This document shows, piece after piece, positions 42,693 to 51,303 of a DNA stretch of 64,000 nucleotides (positions within the stretch are counted from its first letter, which is position 1; every line of letters starts with the position of its first letter). The notes beneath the pieces are model-generated. The model ran no database searches. It saw only the letters and a program-made list of their open reading frames with translations, and was not told where the DNA came from. This DNA is from Bacillus sp. FJAT-29814 (GTDB lineage: Bacteria; Bacillota; Bacilli; Bacillales; Cytobacillaceae), in contig NZ_LMTJ01000013.1 in assembly GCF_001510715.1 (NCBI RefSeq), positions 1-64,000 on the forward strand, given 5' to 3'. The position numbers were made by a program, and so were the translations under genes.

Positions 42693-45600
42693 ATGAAATT
42701 TAATAAAAGGAAGTATAAGCGCTCGATTAGCATGCTTACGGCTATTCTCCTCTTGGTCAGCACGTTTTTGCCGAGCAGTTTGATTGGCAAAGTTAGCGCC
42801 TCTCCGTCGGGAGACAATGTTGTCATTTCCCAAGTTTATGGCGGCGGTGGTAATGGTACAGCTGGTACAAGTAATGCGGCAACCTATAATAAAGATTTTG
42901 TCGAACTTTACAACCCTACGGATCAGCCGATTAATATGGAAAATTGGCAAATTCAATACGGTTCTAGTACTGGAGCGTTTTCGAGTTCCTCAAATGCGGC
43001 TGCTATTAATGGAACGATTCCAGCACACGGCTATTATTTAATCGTGATGAGCGGCGGTGCTACTGGTGCTGAAATTCCTGTAGCGGCGGACATGACGGCT
43101 GGAATTAACATGAGCGGTACTAATGGTAAAGTCAGAATTGTAGACGGAAACAATACCGTAGTTGATTTGGTAGGTTTCGGTAGTTCAAGTGAGTTTGAAG
43201 GCTCACCTGCTTATACAAAAGGCACCAATGCTCTTTCAAATACAACCAGCGCACAACGTCGTCCTTATGCAAAGGTAAACCCTGCGCCTGGCAAAGGGAA
43301 TGCTTGGGACACAGATGTAAATGCAGAAGACTTCTATGTAGGGCCAATTGCTGCTCCTAGAAACACAGCAAGCCCAACAGAGGCTCCAATGGTTCCGGTA
43401 ATTAGCCTGGATCCAAATGGATTGAATATTCAATATCTAAAACAGGCAAACACAGTAAAGCTGATCGGGTTACCTGGAGCAGCTGTTGCAAATTCAACTA
43501 TTAAAGTATTTGAAAGCGCGACTAACAGAGCTGAAATTGGTACCGGCACTGCCGCTGATAACGGCGCATTTGAAATCAGCCTGCCAGCAGATTTAACTCT
43601 GACTACTGTCTATGTTTCTGCCATTCAAGACGGAATGGATGAGAGCGCAGGAATTCCAATTAATGTAGCTGTTCCAAGCACAAGTGTGGACGCAACGAAA
43701 CTGAGCTACATGGTTAACGCGGGAGCAGGAACATTAATAGGGGATAGTAAAGCAGCTGTCGCAAGCTCCACCATAAATGTTTACCCAAATGAAACCGTAA
43801 ATCAGACTGAAATCCTGGCGACAGAAACTGTTGGGGCTACTGGCGGTTTCACGATTAAAATTAACAGCAACGCACCGGATAAAGTATACGTGACACAGCA
43901 ATCCAGCAGCAAAACTGGAATTATGCTGGAGAGTACACCGGTAGCAGTTGAAAAAGCAGCTTTAGAACAAATTACGCCGATTAAAGATGTCGATGTAACG
44001 AATGCAACTGGTCTTTTAACAAACGTTAATAATTTCTTTACTATTGAAGGAATTGTAACCGTCCAAAATGGTATCATGGGTACTCAGAAGAATAACTTCT
44101 ACATCCAGGATGCAACGGGCGGTATTAACATATTCGGAAGCTATGACTCTGGTCTGACGATTCAACGCGGCGACCAAGTTAAGGTCACTGGTAAGCTCAT
44201 TGATTATTACGGCCTTGCAGAGTTTGAGCCTACCAATATTGTAAAAATTAGTGAAGGTAATAATCTGCCAACAACAAAGGATATTACAATTCTGGACTTA
44301 AACACATTTTCAACAATAGAGCCTCTTGAAGGATCGCTTGTAAAAGTAACCGGAAAAGTAACAACGGTGGCGGCATCTGGCGCCAATTACAACGTGACAT
44401 TCGCAGATGATGCCGGAAAAACAACAACAGTGCGGGTAATGTCCGGAACCGACATTAAACCTGACACCGATCTGATTGTCGGAAACAGCTATTCCATTAC
44501 AGGTATTGTTGGACAATATACATCTAATACCACACAGAAAACAAACGGATACCAAGTGTTCCCGCGTGACGTAAAAGACATTACGTCAATGTTAAACTTA
44601 AGCCACACCGCAATGACTGAAGTCTATCGCGATGTAAATATTGAATTTGTGGCGGTTGCCAGCGGTGCAGATTCCGTTAAAGCCTATTATCGTGCAACAG
44701 GTGCTGCAGACTATACAGCCCTGCCAATGAATGCGACCAGCGAAGGGCGTTATACTGCAATTTTACTAGCGGCTGACGTACCAGCAGCAGGTTTTGAGTA
44801 TTACATTGAAGCAAAAGCTGGAGAAAAGGCAAAAACTTCAGGAACAAAAGAAGCACCACATTCAGTAGCGTTAATTTTAGACAAGGCTGCACCAACATTT
44901 ACAGGAGAAACGCCTGTAGACAAAACCAGAGTGGAAACGCCGCGTCCGGAAATTGCAGTGGTCATCGACGACCCTAGCGGTGTTGACCCCGAGTCCGTGA
45001 AGGTTTGGTTTGATAATCAAGAAATTGATTACACGAAGGCTACGGTTAATGCAAAACAAGTAAAATTCACGCCGAATGCAGACCTTGCACTAGGATCTCA
45101 CACAGTGAAAGTAGTAGCTACCGACCTTAAAGGTAACAGCGGTGAGAAAACATGGACATTTGAAGTTGTTCCACGTTTCACTGGCGGTAATCATTATCGT
45201 GGTACTACCCACAACCATACCAATATTTCACATGATGGTGCGGGTACGCCGGAAGCTGCCGTCAATGCCGGTAAAAAGTATGGCTATGACTGGTTCGCAT
45301 TCTCTGACCACTCACATGATATTGACCCTGACCTGCTTGGTAAGGATACCGTAGAACGAGGCAACACACCTGAACGTTCAGGCGGTGCCGACTGGCAGTT
45401 AACAAAGGACTTGGCCAAGCAATATACGAAAAATGGTGATTATGTTGTATTCCCGGCATTTGAAATGACTTCAACATCTTGGGGACATTCGAACATTTTC
45501 GGTTCTCAGAATTTCATTGACCGGAATATTAACGGTAAAATGTACAATACTGATGTAACTAAATATTATGCATGGGTACTGACATACGAAGATATTGTGG

Positions 45601-48600
45601 GACAATTCAACCACCCTGATATGTCTGCTAACTCATTCAACAATTTCAAACCATACAACAAAGATGTAGACAAGCTGTTTACTATGTTTGAAGTAGGTAA
45701 CGGTTCAGGGCACTATGGATATGCGAACGCCGAGAAGAAATACTTCTCTACCCTTGATTTGGGTTGGCATATTGCTCCTACGTATGGAGAGGACAACCAT
45801 GAAGGAACATGGGGCCAGACAAAAGCGCGTACCGTTATCGTCGCAGATGACCTGTCAGAAGCATCATTGTTACATTCGATGAAAAATATGCGCGTCTACA
45901 TGGTTGAAGATCCGAACTTCACCATGGATGTGTTGGCAAATGGTTACTACATGGGCTCAACAGTTGACAGCAAATCGCTTCAATTTAAGATTTCAGGAAG
46001 CGACTTAGTGGCGGAAAACCGGAGCATGCCGGAATATGACTATCTGGCAAAGGATTATAAATCAGATGACAGAGTCCAAAAGGTTGAGTTAATTTCCAAT
46101 GGCGGTGTGGTCGTTGATTCTTATTCACCAATGGAAAAAGAATTCACATGGGAGCCATCTTATACAGTTAAAGGCGGCCAGCAATGGTTTGTAGTCCGTG
46201 TAACCCAAATGGACGGAGACAGGATGTATTCCTCACCAATCTGGTCGAAAGAAGAAGCAGTTGATGTAAAGGTAAACGGCATTACTGTTGACGGCGATGT
46301 CATCGTTGCAGGTAACCCGGCTACCCTAAAAGCTGATGTTGCCAATAACGGAACACAAGAGGTTAAAAATGTAAAAGTCGACCTATACTTCGATGTGGTG
46401 AAAGATGCGAACAAGATTGGTATGCAAACTCTATCATCCATTGTTTCCAAGGGAGTCGGCACAGCAACATTTACATGGAACAGCCCAATTAAAGGAGAAC
46501 ACACGCTGATTGCTGTTGTGACCTCGCTTGACGGTCTTGACCTTAGCGACGCCAAGTATACACAAACAGTTAATGTGAAGGAACCGCTAGGTATTAAAAT
46601 CATGATTGATGCAAATCATGGCAATGAAAATACTAGTGGCGACAGCGGCTCCTATGCTAACAATCTGAAGGCATTTACTAAAATGCTGCAAATTGAAGGC
46701 TATACAGTCGTTGAAAACAAGACAACGATTACTGATGCAGTATTGGCAGGGGTCAAAGTCTTGGTTCTGACCCATCCGAAAACGGCACTGACAGCTGAAG
46801 AAAAAACAGCAGTGGCAAACTTCGTGAAAAACGGCGGTTCCCTATTGATGGCTGGAAAGTCCAATAAGAGTAGCGACCCGACGATTAATAACTCTCTCCT
46901 TGCGGAAATGGGATCTGCTATCCGTATGGGTAATGATGGTGTCTTCGATGACAGTAAAACAGGAAACTTCTGGAGCGATCCTGCTGTAGCACCATGGGCA
47001 GTAAGGTCATTCCCTGGATTAGTATCCAACTATATTACGGACCGTGTATCGTTTATTGAATACTTTAGCGGTACAAGCTTAGCAGGGGCAAATAACCAGC
47101 CGTTAACAGAAGGCGGCAAGGTTACAATCCTAGCCAAGGGAAATGAAACCACTTATCAAGGAAATATCTTAGGCGGTTATACCTATGATGCCGTTTCCGA
47201 TGATAAGGGAGGATCTGCAATTCCGTTGATTGCCTCTGAGGAAATCGGTGAAAAGGGACGGATTGTAGTTTCCGGCATGAATATTTTTAACGATAAGCAG
47301 ATGGATGAATCATTCGAGCCTTTAGGAAATGATGAATTTACTCTAAACGCGATCAACTGGCTTGCAGACCGCGGAACAAAAATAACGAAGATCGGCGATG
47401 CCCGCAACCTTGCTGACGACACAAATGTTGTCGTTGAAGGAACGGTTACGACTGGTGCCGGTGTATTCTTCGATGCCTTCTACGTCCAGGATGAAACTGG
47501 AGGAATCATGGCCTTCCAAGAAGTAACGGCTAGTTCCATAAAGCCTGGAGATAAGGTTCGGATTTACGGCCATATGAAAACATTTGATAACAATAAAGAG
47601 CTTGAGTTCGTCAAGTTTGACCAGGATGTCATAAAAATTGGCACTGGTGAACCAATACAGCCAAAAGCAGTTCAGACAGGGGATGCAACTTCGGAAGCAT
47701 ACCAAGGCTTACTTGTTAAAGTAAAGGGTAAAGTAACATCCAAGTTCGATGATAATTCCTATTACATCAACGATGGTTCTGGGAACGTGTTAGTATTCAC
47801 TGATGGATATATTGTCAACCAAAGCGGCCCGGTTCCGGTGCTCAAGGTTGGCGACACGCTTGAAGCAGTCGGTCTTTCCGGTGCATTTGCCCAAGGGGAA
47901 CGGATTCGTGTCCGTGATACGAAGGAACTAATCGGAACGCCAAACACTGATACAGGAACCCAGCCTGGCGATGGCAGTGGCGGAACGCAGCAGCCAGGTG
48001 AAAACGGCGGAGCACCGCAACCAGGGGATAACACTGGCGGAGAGCAACAGCCTGGCACACCTGGCGACACCCAGCAGCCTGGAACTAACAATGGTGGTAC
48101 GCAACAGCCTGTAGTTACAGTTAAGCCAACTGTTGATGGCGGCAAGGCGACCATTCCTGCCAAGCAATTTGAAGATGCTGTGAAGGAAGCAGTGGCAACG
48201 AAAGGTGTTCTTACTGTCGACCTTGGAAGCAAGCAATCAAGCCGGGTGGAACTGTCCAAAGAGCAGGTTGCAGAGTTAAAGGCAGCAGGCATTTCATTGG
48301 CAGTGTCAAATGATTATGTAACAGTAAACATCCCTACAAGCATTCTTAAAGATGGCAAAGATTTCAACGTTGCCCTTAAAGAATTAGCAAAGATTGACCA
48401 AGCAAAGAGCCCGGTATATGATTTCACCATCATTATTAACGGCCAAGTCATTCATGAATTTGCCGAGCCAATTACATTGACATTCGATGTGGATGTGAGC
48501 AAGGTGAAAAACACGAATAACTTGAAAGTGTTCTACTTTAATGAAAAAACAAAAGGATGGGAACTGGTTCCAGGTGCAGTTTATCGAAATGGCAAGGTCG

Positions 48601-48800
48601 AAGTACAGACAAAACACTTCAGCATCTTCACCGTATTTGAAACAGAGGGAACCAAAGTCAATGCCGACGCTCCAACGCAATTAAATGGCGACAAGCTGCC
48701 AGATACAGCGACAAATTCTTACAACCTATTATTCGCAGGGTTGCTGCTGTTGGCACTTGGCTTCTCCTTAGTCCTGATTAAAAGACGTAAACAAGCATAA
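42693..48800 (+). CDS. Wall-anchored lamin-tail / OB-fold / PHP hydrolase
   Basis: 2,035 residues. Order: signal peptide (1-36); lamin-tail domain (about 40-200); two Ig-like units (about 230-420); an OB-fold nucleic-acid-binding module (about 430-640); Ig-like domains (about 645-825); a CehA/McbA-type PHP metallohydrolase (about 830-1130, THNHTNIS and FSDHSHD); a CARDB-like unit (about 1190-1300); a glutamine-amidotransferase-like fold (about 1300-1560, HPKTALTAEE); a second OB module (about 1565-1735); a Gly/Pro/Gln linker; a beta-rich domain; and the sorting signal LPDTA (about 2002) with helix and KRRKQA. The LPDT signal matches the YhcS-type sortase class. The likely role is surface hydrolysis of a phosphoester, perhaps nucleic acid. 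Intact throughout. Confidence 0.85.
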   Translation: MKFNKRKYKRSISMLTAILLLVSTFLPSSLIGKVSASPSGDNVVISQVYGGGGNGTAGTSNAATYNKDFVELYNPTDQPINMENWQIQYGSSTGAFSSSSNAAAINGTIPAHGYYLIVMSGGATGAEIPVAADMTAGINMSGTNGKVRIVDGNNTVVDLVGFGSSSEFEGSPAYTKGTNALSNTTSAQRRPYAKVNPAPGKGNAWDTDVNAEDFYVGPIAAPRNTASPTEAPMVPVISLDPNGLNIQYLKQANTVKLIGLPGAAVANSTIKVFESATNRAEIGTGTAADNGAFEISLPADLTLTTVYVSAIQDGMDESAGIPINVAVPSTSVDATKLSYMVNAGAGTLIGDSKAAVASSTINVYPNETVNQTEILATETVGATGGFTIKINSNAPDKVYVTQQSSSKTGIMLESTPVAVEKAALEQITPIKDVDVTNATGLLTNVNNFFTIEGIVTVQNGIMGTQKNNFYIQDATGGINIFGSYDSGLTIQRGDQVKVTGKLIDYYGLAEFEPTNIVKISEGNNLPTTKDITILDLNTFSTIEPLEGSLVKVTGKVTTVAASGANYNVTFADDAGKTTTVRVMSGTDIKPDTDLIVGNSYSITGIVGQYTSNTTQKTNGYQVFPRDVKDITSMLNLSHTAMTEVYRDVNIEFVAVASGADSVKAYYRATGAADYTALPMNATSEGRYTAILLAADVPAAGFEYYIEAKAGEKAKTSGTKEAPHSVALILDKAAPTFTGETPVDKTRVETPRPEIAVVIDDPSGVDPESVKVWFDNQEIDYTKATVNAKQVKFTPNADLALGSHTVKVVATDLKGNSGEKTWTFEVVPRFTGGNHYRGTTHNHTNISHDGAGTPEAAVNAGKKYGYDWFAFSDHSHDIDPDLLGKDTVERGNTPERSGGADWQLTKDLAKQYTKNGDYVVFPAFEMTSTSWGHSNIFGSQNFIDRNINGKMYNTDVTKYYAWVLTYEDIVGQFNHPDMSANSFNNFKPYNKDVDKLFTMFEVGNGSGHYGYANAEKKYFSTLDLGWHIAPTYGEDNHEGTWGQTKARTVIVADDLSEASLLHSMKNMRVYMVEDPNFTMDVLANGYYMGSTVDSKSLQFKISGSDLVAENRSMPEYDYLAKDYKSDDRVQKVELISNGGVVVDSYSPMEKEFTWEPSYTVKGGQQWFVVRVTQMDGDRMYSSPIWSKEEAVDVKVNGITVDGDVIVAGNPATLKADVANNGTQEVKNVKVDLYFDVVKDANKIGMQTLSSIVSKGVGTATFTWNSPIKGEHTLIAVVTSLDGLDLSDAKYTQTVNVKEPLGIKIMIDANHGNENTSGDSGSYANNLKAFTKMLQIEGYTVVENKTTITDAVLAGVKVLVLTHPKTALTAEEKTAVANFVKNGGSLLMAGKSNKSSDPTINNSLLAEMGSAIRMGNDGVFDDSKTGNFWSDPAVAPWAVRSFPGLVSNYITDRVSFIEYFSGTSLAGANNQPLTEGGKVTILAKGNETTYQGNILGGYTYDAVSDDKGGSAIPLIASEEIGEKGRIVVSGMNIFNDKQMDESFEPLGNDEFTLNAINWLADRGTKITKIGDARNLADDTNVVVEGTVTTGAGVFFDAFYVQDETGGIMAFQEVTASSIKPGDKVRIYGHMKTFDNNKELEFVKFDQDVIKIGTGEPIQPKAVQTGDATSEAYQGLLVKVKGKVTSKFDDNSYYINDGSGNVLVFTDGYIVNQSGPVPVLKVGDTLEAVGLSGAFAQGERIRVRDTKELIGTPNTDTGTQPGDGSGGTQQPGENGGAPQPGDNTGGEQQPGTPGDTQQPGTNNGGTQQPVVTVKPTVDGGKATIPAKQFEDAVKEAVATKGVLTVDLGSKQSSRVELSKEQVAELKAAGISLAVSNDYVTVNIPTSILKDGKDFNVALKELAKIDQAKSPVYDFTIIINGQVIHEFAEPITLTFDVDVSKVKNTNNLKVFYFNEKTKGWELVPGAVYRNGKVEVQTKHFSIFTVFETEGTKVNADAPTQLNGDKLPDTATNSYNLLFAGLLLLALGFSLVLIKRRKQA

Positions 48801-48810
48801 ATGTTAAACC

Positions 48811-48853
48811 AAAAACAGGCCAAAATCTATTAGATGATTTTGGCCTGTTTTTT
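48811..48853 (+). terminator. Terminator after the PHP surface protein
   Basis: AAAAACAGGCCAAAATC pairs with GATTTTGGCCTGTTTTT. Confidence 0.93.
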
Positions 48854-48915
48854 AGTTAATTCAACCGCGCCTCTGTCTTTATCCTAACGGATTGTCCAAT
48901 CGGCTTAAGTTCATT

Positions 48916-49332
48916 TTAATAGGACGATTGTTTCGGAATTGCTCTCCCGATGTAATTGCCTATTCCCAAGGCCAGCAGGATTCCAACTGCATTAAATCCA
49001 ATATCAAACAGCCTTCCGTTGCGAGTGAAATATAGTTGGAGCAACTCGGTCAGGGCAGCATAAGCGGCCGCCATTACTAGTATCTTCCAACTTGTTTTTA
49101 GCTTTGTTTGCAGTAGGATGGTAAGAATAAAAAATGCGGTAATATGCCCGAGCTTTTGCATCAGGAAGTCTGAGCTCATCCGTTCAGGCAATGGATCAAG
49201 CAACTGGCCAAACAACGGCTGCGGGTCCCACTCAAACCGAACCATCCCCGACTCAAAGAGGCCACGGAAACTGGCATTACACGTCATAACAAAAATCGCC
49301 CCCGCCCAAACCAAAACCAACAACCAACGCAT
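48916..49332 (-). CDS. VanZ-family membrane protein
   Basis: 138 residues with four hydrophobic segments and the VanZ pattern (KLGHITAFFILTILL, LTELLQLYFTRNGRLFDIGF, NAVGILLALGIG). Relatives can lower susceptibility to glycopeptides or act in sporulation and envelope stress, but most have no known role. No van operon is nearby. Confidence 0.82.
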   Translation of the reverse strand: MRWLLVLVWAGAIFVMTCNASFRGLFESGMVRFEWDPQPLFGQLLDPLPERMSSDFLMQKLGHITAFFILTILLQTKLKTSWKILVMAAAYAALTELLQLYFTRNGRLFDIGFNAVGILLALGIGNYIGRAIPKQSSY

Positions 49333-49399
49333 TCCAACACCACCTCACCCACATTCTAAACCCGGAAAAGCAGGTTTATACCTTGGAAAGATGAGTATT

Positions 49400-49445
49400 G
49401 GTGTCAGGCACCATTCGTGGACAAATGTCCTCCACAGACGGACAG
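49400..49445. repeat. GTGTCAGGCAC-family element, copy D
   Basis: GGTGTCAGGCACCATTCGTG is followed by GACAAATGTCC, and the 3' half is shortened (GACGGACAG). The gene-free stretch 49,333-49,701 also holds the promoter and cre-like site listed next. Confidence 0.75.
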
Positions 49446-49633
49446 TCCCGATTAGGGCTCCTATCAATGGCCTGGGGGTGTATCGTTTTGTACTCTTTTA
49501 TATAGGAATAAATACCTATTCCTTATTAATGTTTCCACGTTAACCAACATGGTTTGACGAAGGTCGCCTATCATTCTAGGACTTTAGTATTATTTATTCT
49601 GGAATTCTATCATTTTTTGTAAAACTATTAATG

Positions 49634-49662
49634 TTTACGATGTGATAAAAATCATTGATAAT
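49634..49662 (+). promoter_or_regulatory. Sigma-A promoter of the aminopeptidase gene
   Basis: TTTACG (49634-49639), 17 nt, GATAAT (49657-49662), 40 bp before the start codon. Confidence 0.6.
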
Positions 49663-49666
49663 CTAG

Positions 49667-49680
49667 TGGTAGCGCTTACA
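49667..49680 (+). promoter_or_regulatory. cre-like CcpA site
   Basis: TGGTAGCGCTTACA matches 12 of 14 positions of a cre consensus (TGWAARCGYTWNCW). It sits at the expected transcription start, a position typical of carbon catabolite repression. Confidence 0.4.
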
Positions 49681-49701
49681 TTTACTAAAAGGAGGAGTTT
49701 T

Positions 49702-51108
49702 ATGAAAAAGAAAAAAATAATGTCAGCTTTATTAACGGCTGGGCTGGTGCTAAGCGTCAATGGCGCTTATGCTGCCGGACCGACAGGAGCACCGAATGCT
49801 CAGTCCGCAACCGCGTTTGATAACAAGATTATCAAAAAAATCAGTGCGGACAACATGTATAACACCATTGCCAAATTATCGGCACAGCCGCGAGCGGCCG
49901 GGACAGAAGGGGAATGGATTGGCGTCCAGTACATAGCGAGCCAGTTTAAGCAGTATGGCTACGAGACAGAAATCCAGCCATTTAAATTCTATGAGGCGAT
50001 TAGAACTAATGTGTCAGGTACTCTTATGATCAATGGCCAGGATTTAAAACCGTATGTATTCTCCGGTTCATATAGTGCTGAGGTAACAGCCGAAGTTATG
50101 CATGTAGGCAAGGCCATTGCTGGCACCGTACCTGATTCCGTTAGAGGCAAAATCGCTCTGATTGAACGCGGCGATATCACCTTTGTGGAAAAAATTCAAA
50201 ATGTGTTGGATAAAGGTGCTGTCGGTGTCATTATGTACAATAACACTGGCACTTCCAATGCATTCGGTCAAGCCACATATGGGCAAAATATTCCTGCAAT
50301 AGGCATCACCAGGGCTCAGGGGTTGGCGTTGGTTGAACAGTTGAAGGCAGGAACGTTTACAGCGACAATCAAGGTATCCGGTTCAGGTATTGCTGAAAAA
50401 ACTTCCTACAACGTCATTGCCAAAATGAAACCGAATAAAAACAAAGATAACGGCCAAATCGTTATGGTCGGCGCCCATCATGATTCAGTTCCAAACGGAC
50501 CGGGAGCGAATGATGACGCCTCCGGAACCTCGGCGGTATTGGAGTTGGCACGGGTAATGGCGAACGCCCCGATTGATACAGAGCTGCGCTTTGTCACATT
50601 TGGAGCCGAAGAAAAAGGATTGCTGGGCTCTTATCATTATGCCGGCACGTTAAGTGAAAATGAAGTGAATAACATTGTTGCCCACTTCCAAATGGATATG
50701 ATTGGTAGCAAGGATGCTGGCGGTACAGGAAACCCGGCAGGCGGATTAATCATGTACACGATTGATGGTAAGAAGAACTTGGTAACCGACCTTGCCTCTG
50801 CTGCAGGTGCAAGAACAGCAGCCGGAGAGCCGATTCCAGCTGGCCAGTTGGGACGTAGTGACCACGAGCCATTCCATCTGCTCGGCATCCCGGCGGCATT
50901 ATTCATCCACTCGCCACTGGAGCCATGGTACCACACACCTCAAGATACTCTTGAGCACATCGACAAAAACAAACTGCAGCAAGTGGCTGAAATCGTAGGC
51001 GCCTCCGTCTATCAAATCGCCCGTCCGGACACTCCGGCACTACAGAATGCAAGAGTCGCACCTGGTCCGGTAGACTACGAAGTCGTAAACCGCCCGCCTG
51101 GAGCATAA
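49702..51108 (+). CDS. Secreted M28 aminopeptidase with PA domain (YwaD-like)
   Basis: 468 residues from ATG 49702 behind AAAGGAGGA. Signal peptide (cleavage near AYA), a protease-associated insert (about 115-240, GKIALIERGDITF), and the M28 zinc peptidase with all metal ligands visible: HHDS, NDDASG, GAEEKG, QMDMIG and SDHEPF. It removes N-terminal residues from peptides outside the cell. B. subtilis YwaD (455 aa) is the closest named relative. Confidence 0.9.
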   Translation: MKKKKIMSALLTAGLVLSVNGAYAAGPTGAPNAQSATAFDNKIIKKISADNMYNTIAKLSAQPRAAGTEGEWIGVQYIASQFKQYGYETEIQPFKFYEAIRTNVSGTLMINGQDLKPYVFSGSYSAEVTAEVMHVGKAIAGTVPDSVRGKIALIERGDITFVEKIQNVLDKGAVGVIMYNNTGTSNAFGQATYGQNIPAIGITRAQGLALVEQLKAGTFTATIKVSGSGIAEKTSYNVIAKMKPNKNKDNGQIVMVGAHHDSVPNGPGANDDASGTSAVLELARVMANAPIDTELRFVTFGAEEKGLLGSYHYAGTLSENEVNNIVAHFQMDMIGSKDAGGTGNPAGGLIMYTIDGKKNLVTDLASAAGARTAAGEPIPAGQLGRSDHEPFHLLGIPAALFIHSPLEPWYHTPQDTLEHIDKNKLQQVAEIVGASVYQIARPDTPALQNARVAPGPVDYEVVNRPPGA

Positions 51109-51190
51109 CAATAGTAAAAGTTCCTCCCTTTCGTCATATTCTTGCTCAGACTACAAATAATAAATGTGGTTTGAGTGATTTTATGACCTG

Positions 51191-51303
51191 AAAAGGAGGA
51201 TTTTTTTTGAGCAAGTTCAGTTTTTTGCCATGGTGCTGTTCATGATTGCCGGACAGCTGACGGCACAGCTCTTTCCCACGCACACACTTGCACAAAAGGA
51301 GGA
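51191..51303 (+). pseudogene. Out-of-frame signal-peptide region of the nucleotidase
   Basis: AAAAGGAGG (51191-51199), eight Ts and TTG (51207) repeat the start layout of the acylase gene at 62,975. TTG opens M-S-K-F-S-F. A second frame (51230-51304) then reads a hydrophobic secretory segment, MVLFMIAGQLTAQLFPTHTL, ending in AQKED and a stop. The enzyme body is in the third frame. Adding one T to the T6 run at 51221-51226 and one A to the A4 run at 51294-51297 would join all three. This may be decay, slippage-based switching or sequence error. Confidence 0.6.

Noticed and set aside
47762..48292. Minus-strand frames opposite the surface-protein linker
   Set aside because: Low-complexity antisense of Gly/Pro/Gln repeats with no start signal.
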